A stretch of DNA of 62,854 nucleotides from Mycobacterium sp. E1214 (GTDB taxonomy: Bacteria > Actinomycetota > Actinomycetes > Mycobacteriales > Mycobacteriaceae). The notes beneath the pieces were generated by a model, which was not told where the DNA came from, ran no database searches, and saw only the letters and a program-made list of their open reading frames with translations. This document shows, one piece after another, positions 1-7,850 of the stretch; position 1 is the stretch's first letter, and every line of letters starts with the position of its first letter. The stretch is taken from positions 1-62,854 of the forward strand of contig NZ_LZJC01000067.1 of NCBI RefSeq assembly GCF_001666755.1, given 5' to 3'. The position numbers were made by a program, and so were the translations under genes.

Positions 1-68
1 GTGTTGTCCTTGTTCGCCCGCAGCGCGTCGAGTTCCGTCGCGTACACCTGCTCCACCCGGGCGCCGCC
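1..68. repeat. 68-bp perfect inverted copy of 385-452
   Basis: Bases 1-68 are the exact reverse complement of 385-452, which lie inside the following gene; identity stops at base 69. The arms are 316 bp apart. A perfect inverted copy of coding sequence at the very edge of the window looks like a fold-back assembly or library artefact at a contig end. A real inverted duplication cannot be excluded. Confidence 0.85.
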
Positions 69-147
69 CCCGCCGCCCTAGGACGTGGCAAACCCGCTCG
101 GCGAAGCGCACACTGGCAGGAACGGCACGAGCGGGCGAGGAGGTCGC

Positions 148-552
148 GTGGGCGAGCACGGTGCATTTGGATTCGATCCCGAAGACTTCGACCGGGTGAT
201 CCGGGAGGGCAGCGAGGGGCTGCGCGAGGTGTTCGAGCGGCTGGGCAAATTCGTCGGCGCGCCCGGCCCGCGGTCGGGGTGGTCGGTCCTCTTCGACGAC
301 CTGTCGCGGCGGCCTCGCCCGGCGCCCGAGACCGCCGGTGAAGCCGGTGACGGGGTGTGGGCCATCTACACGGTGGACGCCGGCGGCGGCGCCCGGGTGG
401 AGCAGGTGTACGCGACGGAACTCGACGCGCTGCGGGCGAACAAGGACAACACCGACCCCAGCCGCAAGGTGCGGTTTCTGCCCTACGGCATCGCCGTCAG
501 CGTCCTCGACGGCGACACCGACGACCGGCCTGAGGGCCCGCGCGCCGACTAA
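148..552 (+). CDS. Conserved hypothetical acidic protein (134 aa)
   Basis: I do not recognise a named domain. The protein is soluble, without signal peptide or membrane segment. It has an acidic helical N-terminal part (about residues 5-35) and a C-terminal part ending in a VRFLPYG-IAVSVLD stretch. An upstream GTG at 85 is possible, but the GTG at 148 has a strong Shine-Dalgarno (GAGGAGG at 137-143, spacing 4) and is chosen. Codon use is the GC-rich third-position pattern of the core genome. Part of the gene (385-452) is repeated in inverted form at the window edge. Confidence 0.7.
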   Translation: MGEHGAFGFDPEDFDRVIREGSEGLREVFERLGKFVGAPGPRSGWSVLFDDLSRRPRPAPETAGEAGDGVWAIYTVDAGGGARVEQVYATELDALRANKDNTDPSRKVRFLPYGIAVSVLDGDTDDRPEGPRAD

Positions 553-599
553 TTCGCCAATTCGCCGGCCGATTTCGGCCGGTTAGGTAACTTCTGTTC

Positions 600-1619
600 G
601 TGCCCGAGTTGCCGAACCGCCAGATCGTGCTCCGCCGCCGCCCGTCGGGACTGGTGCAGCCCGCCGACACCGAGACGATCACCGCGCCGGCACCCGAACC
701 CGCCGAGGGCGAGGCGCTGCTGCGCACCACCTACGTCGGCATCGATGCCGCCGCCCGCACCTGGCTCGACGATCAGCCCAGCTATCTCCCGCCGGTCCAG
801 CTCGGTGAGGTCATCCGGGCGGCGGGGATCGGCGAGGTCGTCGCATCCCGGTGCGACGCCTACGCCGTCGGCGACGTGGTAACCACGCTGACCGGCTTCC
901 AGGAATACGTGCTCATCCGCGACGACCTGTTCAGCACGCCGATCCCCGGTGAGGACGACCAGTTGGCGATCATGTCGGTGTACGGGCCGACCGGCGCCAC
1001 CGCGTATTTCGGGATGACCGACATCGGCAAGCCCACCGAAGGGGAGACCGTCGTGGTCTCGGCCGCCGCGGGGGCCACCGGGTCGGTCGCCGGGCAGATC
1101 GCGAAGATCGCGGGCGCGCGGGTGGTCGGCATCGCGGGCGGCCCGCAAAAGTGCCGCGCGGTGGTGGAGGACTTCGGCTTCGACGCGTGCATCGACTACA
1201 AGAACGAGGACGTGCCGGCGGCGCTCAAACGGCACTGCCCCCAGCGCGTCGACGTCTATTTCGACAACGTCGGCGGCCCCATCCTCGACGCGGTGCTCGG
1301 CCGGCTGGCGTCACGCGCGCGGGTGGTGCTGTGCGGCGTCATCTCCAGTTACCTGACCGGCGAGCACCCCGGCCCGGCGAACTACGTCAACCTGCTGGCC
1401 AAGACCGCGCTGATGCAGGGCTTCAACGCCCTCGACCAGTGGGGCCGGTTCGACGAGGCCTTCACCGCGCTGCGGCAATGGGAGTCCGAGGGGCGACTCA
1501 AGCACCGGCAGACCGTCTTTGAGGGCATCGACTCGTGCGTCGATGCCCTCAACGGCCTGTTCACCGGGGTCAACATCGGCAAGACGCTGGTCAAGCTCAG
1601 CGAACCCGGTTCCCGGTAG
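600..1619 (+). CDS. NADP-dependent MDR-family oxidoreductase (zinc-independent, LTB4-dehydrogenase/curcumin-reductase type)
   Basis: This 339-aa protein is a medium-chain dehydrogenase/reductase of the leukotriene B4 12-hydroxydehydrogenase type, which reduces enone double bonds with NADPH. The N-terminal GroES-like half carries TYVGIDAAARTWL. The Rossmann half carries the nucleotide-binding motif AAAGATGSVAGQIAK near residues 154-168 and the family signature YFDNVGG near residues 220-226. No zinc-ligand cysteine cluster is seen. Length is normal for the family. The GTG start at 600 follows the previous gene by 47 bp. The substrate cannot be inferred from the sequence. Confidence 0.88.
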   Translation: MPELPNRQIVLRRRPSGLVQPADTETITAPAPEPAEGEALLRTTYVGIDAAARTWLDDQPSYLPPVQLGEVIRAAGIGEVVASRCDAYAVGDVVTTLTGFQEYVLIRDDLFSTPIPGEDDQLAIMSVYGPTGATAYFGMTDIGKPTEGETVVVSAAAGATGSVAGQIAKIAGARVVGIAGGPQKCRAVVEDFGFDACIDYKNEDVPAALKRHCPQRVDVYFDNVGGPILDAVLGRLASRARVVLCGVISSYLTGEHPGPANYVNLLAKTALMQGFNALDQWGRFDEAFTALRQWESEGRLKHRQTVFEGIDSCVDALNGLFTGVNIGKTLVKLSEPGSR

Positions 1620-1634
1620 CCGGGGCGGGCGAGC

Positions 1635-2270
1635 TCAGCCCTCCCCGAGCGCGCGGTGCAGCGCCTTCTTGGCTTCCGTCAGCGCCTCCAACACCGTGGC
1701 CTGCGCCTGGGCCAGTTGCTGCTTCTGCTCGTCGGTGCCCGTCCAGGCGATGGTGCGGGCCAGCCCGGCGATCTCGAACAGTTCCTTGCGGATTTTAAGG
1801 GCGTCGCCGAATTTGGCGGCACGGCCGAGGAACGCGTGCGCGGTCTCGCTGCTGACGCCCCGCCAGGCCAGGATGTTGCGGCCCAGCTCGGTCAGCGTCG
1901 CCACTCCGTTTTCCACCGTGACGGCGCCGCGACCGGCGAGGATGCCGATTGCCAGCTCTGCCACGTCCTGCGGGGGAGTGAACGCGCCCTGCGTCGCGTC
2001 CGTCACCCGCTGCACCACCTGTGCCGCGTCGGCGGGACCGTCGAGCAGCAACGCCGCGGTGACGAACGCCGCCCGCTTGAGCCCGTGACGGCCGTGCTTG
2101 CCGAATCCCGGGCCGTGCTGCCCGAACGCCGGGCCGCCCCAGCCGAACCCAGGGCCGCCGAACCCGGGACCGCCGAAACCGGGGCCACCACCGAAACCGG
2201 GGCCGCCGAAACCGGGCCCACCGAAGCCGGGCCCACCGAAGCCGGGACCACCGAAAAATCCACCAGACAT
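1635..2270 (-). CDS. Glycine-rich N-terminal repeat protein with winged-helix-like C-terminal domain (211 aa)
   Basis: The first ~60 residues are a low-complexity run of GFGGP-type repeats. The remaining ~140 residues look like a PadR/winged-helix fold (GLKRAAFVTAALLL..., then a wing-like GAVTVENGVATLTELG) followed by a long C-terminal helix. A role in transcription is therefore possible but inferred. The ATG at 2270 is chosen over upstream codons because AAAGGA precedes it with good spacing. The gene is convergent with the oxidoreductase, 15 bp away. Confidence 0.75.
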   Translation of the reverse strand: MSGGFFGGPGFGGPGFGGPGFGGPGFGGGPGFGGPGFGGPGFGWGGPAFGQHGPGFGKHGRHGLKRAAFVTAALLLDGPADAAQVVQRVTDATQGAFTPPQDVAELAIGILAGRGAVTVENGVATLTELGRNILAWRGVSSETAHAFLGRAAKFGDALKIRKELFEIAGLARTIAWTGTDEQKQQLAQAQATVLEALTEAKKALHRALGEG

Positions 2271-2511
2271 TGCAGTTCCTTTCGTTTCATCCGCAGATAT
2301 CAACCTCCTTGATACCACCGACTGACGCGATGTCAACGACGTTGATGGTCGGTGGGTGTCACCGCAGGTCGACCGGCGCGGCCGCGGGATCGGACCGGCG
2401 GGGCGGGATGCGAACGACCCCGGTGCGTGGTTTAGTAACACCGTTTGCGAGAGTTTCCTGGGGGTATCGCGCCCGGTTGCAGGAACGGCTTTCACGATTG
2501 GTGGGATGTAG

Positions 2512-3342
2512 ATGGATCGTCGCAGCATGTTGTTGACGTCCGGGCTCGGCATGCTGGGGGCTGCGATGCGACTCCCGCAAGCCTGGGCAACCCCGTCCGC
2601 ACCGGAGGCGCCGCCGTCGGCCGGGGGCGGTGGCCCCTACATCTTCGCCGACGAATTCGACGGGCCCGCGGGCTCACCTCCCGACCCGAGCAAGTGGACC
2701 ATCCAGACGTGGCAGGACGATGTGTTCCCGCCCGTCGAGGGCATCTACCGCGACGACCGCCAGAACGTGTACCAGGACGGCCACTCCAACCTCGTGCTGT
2801 GCGCCACCCACGACTTCCTCAGCAACACCTATTACAGCGGCAAGCTGCGCGGCACCTTCCGCAGCATGATCAACCAGACGTGGGAGGCGCGGATCAAGCT
2901 CGACTGCCTGTTCCCCGGCCTGTGGCCGTCGTTCTGGGGGGTCAACGAGGACCCGCTGCCCGACGGTGAGGTCGACATCTTCGAGTGGTACGGCAACGGC
3001 CAGTGGGCCCCGGGCACCACGGTGCACGCGGCGTCCAACGGCAAGACCTGGGAGGGCAAATCCATCCCCGGACTGGTTGACGGCAACTGGCACACCTGGC
3101 GGATGCATTGGGGCGAAGAGGGATTCGAGTTCTCTCGGGACGGCGCCGAGTACTTCAAGGTGCCCAACAAGCCGATCCACGTCGCCGGCGGCGCTCCCGA
3201 CGATTTCCGGTGGCCGTTCAACATCCCCGGCTACTGGATGACCCCGATGTTCACTCTCGCCGTCGGCGGCGTGGGTGCCGGTGACCCGGCGGCGGGCCAA
3301 TTCCCCTCCTCGATGCTGGTCGACTACCTCCGAATCTGGTGA
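2512..3342 (+). CDS. Tat-exported glycoside hydrolase family 16 (beta-1,3-glucanase type)
   Basis: A 276-aa exported hydrolase. The N-terminus MDRRSMLLTSGLGMLGAA has a twin-arginine signal followed by an AxA-like cleavage region near residue 27. The GH16 catalytic signature is E153-V-D155-I-F-E158, with nucleophile and acid/base glutamates flanking the aspartate. The domain fills the rest of the protein, the usual length for a single-domain GH16 enzyme. From memory it corresponds to M. tuberculosis Rv0315. Its stop codon directly abuts the stop codon of the convergent glycosyltransferase gene, with no base between. Confidence 0.92.
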   Translation: MDRRSMLLTSGLGMLGAAMRLPQAWATPSAPEAPPSAGGGGPYIFADEFDGPAGSPPDPSKWTIQTWQDDVFPPVEGIYRDDRQNVYQDGHSNLVLCATHDFLSNTYYSGKLRGTFRSMINQTWEARIKLDCLFPGLWPSFWGVNEDPLPDGEVDIFEWYGNGQWAPGTTVHAASNGKTWEGKSIPGLVDGNWHTWRMHWGEEGFEFSRDGAEYFKVPNKPIHVAGGAPDDFRWPFNIPGYWMTPMFTLAVGGVGAGDPAAGQFPSSMLVDYLRIW

Positions 3343-4848
3343 CTACCGCTCGGCTTTGAGCACCTGCACCAGGTTGAACTGCCAGCGTTCGACCAGCCGG
3401 AACCCCAGATCGTGGGGGACCCCGAAGGCGGGCGTGGGGCCGTAGACCGGACCGGGCGGCAGCGCCGGGCCCTGCTCGTGTGCCGGCAGCGACGGATCCG
3501 CCTGCGTGATGATCCAGACAACCCCGCAGTGGCTCAACGGGGTTGCGACCACCTCTGGGATGAGGTTGGTGTCGAAGACGTCGTTGCGGTCGGTCGCCCG
3601 CTGCCACAGCGTGAGGTCGACCAGCTTGCGGTACGCGTCGGGGCGCGCCGCCAGCAGCGGGCGCATCGGGGCGGGCATGAAGGTGACGGTGTCGTTGACC
3701 AGTAGGCAGTCACCGGCGGCCGCCTTGGCGGTGATCAGGTCGGCCACCTGACTGTAGTCCATGCCGTATTTCGCGTACGGATTCAGCTGTGTCCGAACGT
3801 AGTTGGGTGCCGCGGCAACGGCGAACAGGCCGACCAGGGCGGCGGCCCGCCAAGGTCTCGAGGCGACGGCGCCGACACACACCCCGAGGACGAGCGCCAC
3901 CGCAGGACCGGTGAAGGTGAGGTAGCGCGGCGTGTAGATCGGATGGACGACGGTGGAGAAGACCACGATCACCGCGGTGGGCAACGCCGCCCACGCCGCC
4001 CCCAAGAGCAACAGCTGTCGCTCTCCCGCCCCGACGCCGGTCGCCCACAGCCACCGCGCGATCGCCGCGGCGATCACCAACGCCGCGAGGACCGCAAAAA
4101 GAGGGTCACGTTCGAAGTACTGCTGGACGACGACGTCTTCGATGGTCCGGTGTCCGACGGGCGCCACCCATTTGATCTGCGGGGTCTGCCTGACGACCCG
4201 AATCACGAACGGCACCAGGGCGACTAGCGTCAACGCTGCCGTCGCCGCGAACGGAGCGAGGCTGCGCCGATACCTCACGACGTAGCCGGCGTGCACCAGG
4301 ATCAGCAGGGCCAGATAGACGTCCAGCAACATCGATGCCGCCAGAAAAATGCCGTAATAAGCCCAGCGCCAACGGCTTTCCTGTCGCGTCAGCCCGACCA
4401 GCAGTATCGTCAACCACACCGCTGCGGCCATCGAGACGGCGTACGGGCGCGCTTCCACCGCCGCCCATGTCGAACGCGGCAGGATCGCGGTGAGCACACC
4501 GGCGCTGACCGCGACGCTGCGCGACGAGAACTGCTTGCCCAACACCACAATTCCGGCCGCCGCGGCGCCCATCGCCAGCGCGCTCGGGGCGCGGGACCAG
4601 AACTCGGTGGGTGGAACAATCTGAAACCAGCCGTGCATGAACAGGTAGTACAGGCCATGGACGGCGTCGACATTGCCGAGCATCCGCCACAGTTGGCCGA
4701 CCGAACGGCTGTAGGCGGCCGAGACGGTGGCCGCCTCGTCGTACCAGAACGACGGCCGGGCCGCACCGGCCAGACCTATTGCGGCGCCGAGGACTCCGAT
4801 GAGCAGCGGGTCCAGCAGCGCGGGGCTTCGCCTGGTCTCGCTGAACAC
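3343..4848 (-). CDS. Polytopic GT-C family glycosyltransferase (501 aa)
   Basis: An integral membrane protein with about ten hydrophobic segments and a short soluble C-terminal domain. The motif SFWYDEAAT near residues 32-40, in the first extracytoplasmic loop, is the DE-type catalytic motif of GT-C enzymes that use polyprenyl-phosphate sugars (GT39/ArnT-like). In mycobacteria such enzymes add mannose or arabinose to lipids, glycans or proteins on the outer face of the membrane. The specific substrate is not evident. The gene is convergent with the GH16 gene. Confidence 0.85.
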   Translation of the reverse strand: MFSETRRSPALLDPLLIGVLGAAIGLAGAARPSFWYDEAATVSAAYSRSVGQLWRMLGNVDAVHGLYYLFMHGWFQIVPPTEFWSRAPSALAMGAAAAGIVVLGKQFSSRSVAVSAGVLTAILPRSTWAAVEARPYAVSMAAAVWLTILLVGLTRQESRWRWAYYGIFLAASMLLDVYLALLILVHAGYVVRYRRSLAPFAATAALTLVALVPFVIRVVRQTPQIKWVAPVGHRTIEDVVVQQYFERDPLFAVLAALVIAAAIARWLWATGVGAGERQLLLLGAAWAALPTAVIVVFSTVVHPIYTPRYLTFTGPAVALVLGVCVGAVASRPWRAAALVGLFAVAAAPNYVRTQLNPYAKYGMDYSQVADLITAKAAAGDCLLVNDTVTFMPAPMRPLLAARPDAYRKLVDLTLWQRATDRNDVFDTNLIPEVVATPLSHCGVVWIITQADPSLPAHEQGPALPPGPVYGPTPAFGVPHDLGFRLVERWQFNLVQVLKAER

Positions 4849-4878
4849 CTCGTCATGGTGCCAGAAGCGGGGTGTGGG

Positions 4879-5106
4879 TCAGCTAAGCAGCCAGACGTGC
4901 CAGAACCCGTCGGGGCCCAGGCGGCAGTCGTACCGGCTGTACAGGTGGTCGTTGTGCGTGAGCTCGACGTGCGGGGCGTCGGCCATGCAGCCGGCGTCGC
5001 TCGAGTAGATGCCGTCAACTTCGATTTCGTCGGCGTTGGCCGTGCCCGCTCCGGCGGTCAGAAGCCCGCCGAACGCCAGCAAGCCGGCAGCCATAACTCG
5101 GTTCAT
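4879..5106 (-). CDS. Small secreted protein (75 aa)
   Basis: The ATG at 5106 begins a clear Sec signal peptide (MNRVMAAGLLAFGGLLTAGA, cleavage after ANA near residue 25). A ~50-residue mature protein follows with two cysteines (residues 40 and 61), probably disulfide-bonded, and several aromatic residues. No family is recognised. A longer open frame extends upstream, but the signal peptide fixes the start. It lies 30 bp upstream of the glycosyltransferase in the same direction and could be cotranscribed. Confidence 0.75.
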   Translation of the reverse strand: MNRVMAAGLLAFGGLLTAGAGTANADEIEVDGIYSSDAGCMADAPHVELTHNDHLYSRYDCRLGPDGFWHVWLLS

Positions 5107-5198
5107 TTCGGGGTCCCCTCGGCCGTCTCTGTCCCGTGCGAGGCGACTATATCCAGCCGGTGAGGCCGACGCGCGGTAAACGATCCAACTCCAGTTAT

Positions 5199-5214
5199 TC
5201 GAACGTATGATCGA
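5199..5214. promoter_or_regulatory. Putative LexA/SOS-box-like palindrome
   Basis: The sequence TCGAAC-GTAT-GATCGA matches the mycobacterial LexA operator form TCGAAC-N4-GTTCGA (known from the SOS regulon) at 11 of 12 defined positions. It ends three bases before the ATG of the following gene, so a repressor bound here would block initiation of a leaderless or near-leaderless transcript. Confidence 0.4.
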
Positions 5215-5217
5215 ACG

Positions 5218-5526
5218 ATGGCTCCGTTCGCGTCGATCGGCTACAACGGCCAACCCCTGCGCCACCCGTTTCACGTGGTGCGGCCGCCGGTCGCGGTGCT
5301 GGTCGACCTGACGGTGTTGTTCCCGCGCGAGCCACACCGGTCGGGCCGCTATCAACCCAACGGCCTGCAGTTGCACAAGGTGGTGGAGGGGTGGCTGAGC
5401 TGCTGGGGCTTGTGCGAACAGGGCGACTGGTGGGGGCTGGTGACCTATCCCGTGGTTTACGGCGCTCAACGCAAGACCGTGACGCATTGGATTCCCGCGT
5501 GGGTGCTGCGCCGCAAGGGGCGATGA
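5218..5526 (+). CDS. Conserved hypothetical protein (102 aa)
   Basis: A soluble small protein rich in tryptophan and aromatic residues, especially in the second half (GDWWGLV, HWIPAWVL). It has a basic C-terminus and two cysteines (CWGLC). There is no signal peptide or membrane span and no recognised family. The ATG at 5218 directly follows the SOS-box-like palindrome and has no Shine-Dalgarno, which fits a leaderless message. The composition suggests a compact beta fold, possibly OB/SH3-like; that is only a guess. Confidence 0.65.
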   Translation: MAPFASIGYNGQPLRHPFHVVRPPVAVLVDLTVLFPREPHRSGRYQPNGLQLHKVVEGWLSCWGLCEQGDWWGLVTYPVVYGAQRKTVTHWIPAWVLRRKGR

Positions 5527-5660
5527 CGCTTTGCCGGACCCCGCCGCGACCCACGCGGTAACGCGTGACGCTGTCCGTGCCGCTACCTTCGCGCCATGGT
5601 CGACGGCGGTGTCCGGCGAAGCGGTGCGCGGGCGACGGCCCAATGCGATGATTGCTGCCC

Positions 5661-6335
5661 GTGGACGCAAGTTGGGCCCCCGTGCTCACCAAGCTGGTGG
5701 CGCTGGCGGCGGTCATCGCGCTCTCGCCCATCACGATCATCCCGGCCGTCTTGGTCCTGCACGCGCCCCGGCCCCGGCCGACCAGCCTGGCCTTCCTGAC
5801 CGGCTGGTTGCTCGGCCTGCTCGCGCTGACCGCGGCGTTCGTCAGCGGCTCGGAGTTCCTCACCGGCTTTCACTCGACCCCGCCGAAGTGGGCGTCCTGG
5901 TTGCGCGTGGTCCTCGGCGCGGCGCTCCTCGCGCTGGCGGGCTTTCACTGGTTCACCCGGCACCGCCACCGCCGCATGCCGCGCTGGATGCGGTCGTTCT
6001 CCACTCTCACGCCGGGACGCGCGGGCGCGATCGGCGCCGCGCTGGTGCCGCTGCGGCCCGAGGTACTCATCCTGTGTGCCGCCGCGGGGTTGGCCGTCGG
6101 CAACAGCACCCTTGGCGCCGCCGCCCAGGTGGCGGCCGCCGGCCTGTTCGTCGTCCTCGCCGCGTCGTCGGTCGCGGTCCCGGTCGTCGCCTACGTCGCC
6201 GCCGGGGACCGGCTCGACGCGACGCTGCAGCGCCTCAAGGCGTGGATGGAGGCCAATCACGACGCGATGATGGCCGTGATCTTGTTGCTCATCGGATTGG
6301 TCGTGCTCTACAACGGGATTCGCATGCTGGTCTAA
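5661..6335 (+). CDS. GAP/Sap-family membrane protein, copy 1 (224 aa)
   Basis: A six-helix membrane protein of the GAP (Sap, sulfolipid-1-addressing-protein) family. The family contains proteins that help move glycolipids or peptidolipids across the mycobacterial membrane. Family features are the first helix ending in LSPITIIPAVLVL followed by APRPRPTSLAFLTGW. The GTG at 5661 is preferred to the upstream TTG at 5652 because it aligns residue for residue with the start of the downstream paralogue (MDASWAPVL against MAGSWGTVL). The two copies share order and length and arose by tandem duplication. Confidence 0.85.
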   Translation: MDASWAPVLTKLVALAAVIALSPITIIPAVLVLHAPRPRPTSLAFLTGWLLGLLALTAAFVSGSEFLTGFHSTPPKWASWLRVVLGAALLALAGFHWFTRHRHRRMPRWMRSFSTLTPGRAGAIGAALVPLRPEVLILCAAAGLAVGNSTLGAAAQVAAAGLFVVLAASSVAVPVVAYVAAGDRLDATLQRLKAWMEANHDAMMAVILLLIGLVVLYNGIRMLV

Positions 6336-6386
6336 CTACCGGCGCGCTTCGGCGCCGCGTCGGCACGGCAATGGAAGGATGCCGCC

Positions 6387-7061
6387 ATGGCAGGAAGTTG
6401 GGGCACGGTCTTGACCGGGCTCGTCCCCCTCGGGCTGGTCATTTCGCTGTCGCCCCTCACGGTCATCCCGGCGGTGCTGGTGCTGCAGGCGCCGCGCCCC
6501 CGGCCGAGCAGTCTCGCGTTTCTGCTGGGTTGGCTGCTGTCGTTGGCCGCGCTGACGGCGGTATCCGTCGCCGCCTCCGGTCTGCTCGGTGGCCTGGACA
6601 AGGCACCGCCCCGGTGGTCGTCGTGGCTGCGGGTGGTGTTCGGGGTGGCGCTGATCGGCTACGGCATCTACAAGTGGGTCACCCGGCGCGCCCACACCGA
6701 GTCCCCCGGCTGGATGCGGTCTTTCGCCACCATCACCCCGGCCCGCGCGGCCGTCACCGGGGCGGTCCTGGCGGTGGTGCGCCCGGATGTCGCGCTCATC
6801 TGCGTACCCGCCGGGTTGGGCATCGGCACCGCCGGGCTGGGTCTGGCCGGTGACTGGGCCGCCGCGGCGTTCTTCGTCGCCGTCGCCGCGTCGAGCGTCG
6901 CGATCCCGATCCTCGCCTACCTCGCGGCCGGGAGCCGGCTCGACGACCCGCTGGCACGGCTGAAGGACTGGATGGACCGCAACAACGCCGCGCTGCTGGC
7001 GGCCGTCTTGGTGCTGATCGGGGCGATGGTCTTCTATCACGGGGTGCACGCCCTGCGGTAG
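6387..7061 (+). CDS. GAP/Sap-family membrane protein, copy 2 (224 aa)
   Basis: Paralogue of the upstream gene, 51 bp downstream in the same direction and of identical length. It keeps the LSPLTVIPAVLVLQAPRPRP block and six hydrophobic helices, with a charged cytosolic loop (KWVTRRAHTESPGW) between helices 3 and 4. A GGAAGGA sequence precedes the ATG. The pair may act as a heteromeric lipid-export accessory. No polyketide synthase or MmpL gene is nearby to indicate a cargo. Its last 25 bp overlap the convergent next gene. Confidence 0.85.
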   Translation: MAGSWGTVLTGLVPLGLVISLSPLTVIPAVLVLQAPRPRPSSLAFLLGWLLSLAALTAVSVAASGLLGGLDKAPPRWSSWLRVVFGVALIGYGIYKWVTRRAHTESPGWMRSFATITPARAAVTGAVLAVVRPDVALICVPAGLGIGTAGLGLAGDWAAAAFFVAVAASSVAIPILAYLAAGSRLDDPLARLKDWMDRNNAALLAAVLVLIGAMVFYHGVHALR

Positions 7062-7822
7062 CCGCCGTCGGCCAGGCCGGCCTCTTCTTCGAACTCGTTG
7101 ACCACGCCGAAGCTCAACTCGCGCAATAACTCCCGGCCGTAACCGGAGAGCATGCCCAAGTAGCCGCGGTCCGCCCACTGCCGGCAGTGGCGCTCCTCGT
7201 GGTGCAGCACCCGATCCAGGGCGAGTCCGCTGGGCCGCGGCGTGCCGTCCCGATCCGCGTACCACGCTCGCCCCGAGCGCACGATCCGGCGCAGCTGATC
7301 CTCCCCGTCGGGCACCCCACCGACGTTGACCATGAAGATGTCGCCCCAGGTGGTGCCGGCTCGCGCGCTGAACAATCGCTGAATCCAGTTGCCGCCCAAG
7401 CCCATCAGGATGCCGTTGGGCGTGCTGGCCAGGCGGCCCCCGTTGCGATGCACAAACCCGACGTCTCGGCCGTAGGTCCAGTGATTGTCGTTCTGCCGCT
7501 TGGCGATTCGCGCCACTTCTGCGGCGGCGTACGGGGTGGCGGGAAAGTCGGTGGGCCCATCGCCCGCCTTGCCGTAGCCGGTGCCCGCGTTCACCACGTA
7601 GGTCATCAGCGCCGCCTCGCGGGCGTGCTGACCGGCGATGCCGCGCGGCAGGACGAAGAAGGATTTGCCATCGGGATCCCGGACCTCGGTCAGCGCGTCC
7701 AGCACCCGGAAGCTGGCCGGGCTGATCCCGTAGCGCCGGGTGATCTCGTCGACGACCGAGGGGGCAACGCCGCACCGCTCGGCGTTGTCGTGCCATCTCG
7801 TCCAATAGCCCTGTGCGTCCAT
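7037..7822 (-). CDS. Hypothetical protein with HEERH (HExxH) motif (261 aa)
   Basis: The protein is soluble with no signal peptide. Near residues 210-225 it has LDRVLHHEERHCRQW, an HExxH arrangement typical of zinc-dependent peptidases, inside a basic aromatic helix. The N-terminal part (WTRWHDNAERCGVAPSVV) resembles no catalytic domain I know. Peptidase function is inferred from the motif only. The ATG at 7822 is chosen; a TTG two codons upstream is possible. The gene is divergent from the PAP2-DAGK gene (28-bp gap), and that position matches M. tuberculosis Rv0307c from memory. It overlaps the end of the GAP gene. Confidence 0.65.
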   Translation of the reverse strand: MDAQGYWTRWHDNAERCGVAPSVVDEITRRYGISPASFRVLDALTEVRDPDGKSFFVLPRGIAGQHAREAALMTYVVNAGTGYGKAGDGPTDFPATPYAAAEVARIAKRQNDNHWTYGRDVGFVHRNGGRLASTPNGILMGLGGNWIQRLFSARAGTTWGDIFMVNVGGVPDGEDQLRRIVRSGRAWYADRDGTPRPSGLALDRVLHHEERHCRQWADRGYLGMLSGYGRELLRELSFGVVNEFEEEAGLADGGYRRACTP

Positions 7823-7850
7823 CTCCAAGCACCAATTTAGGGTGTAACCA

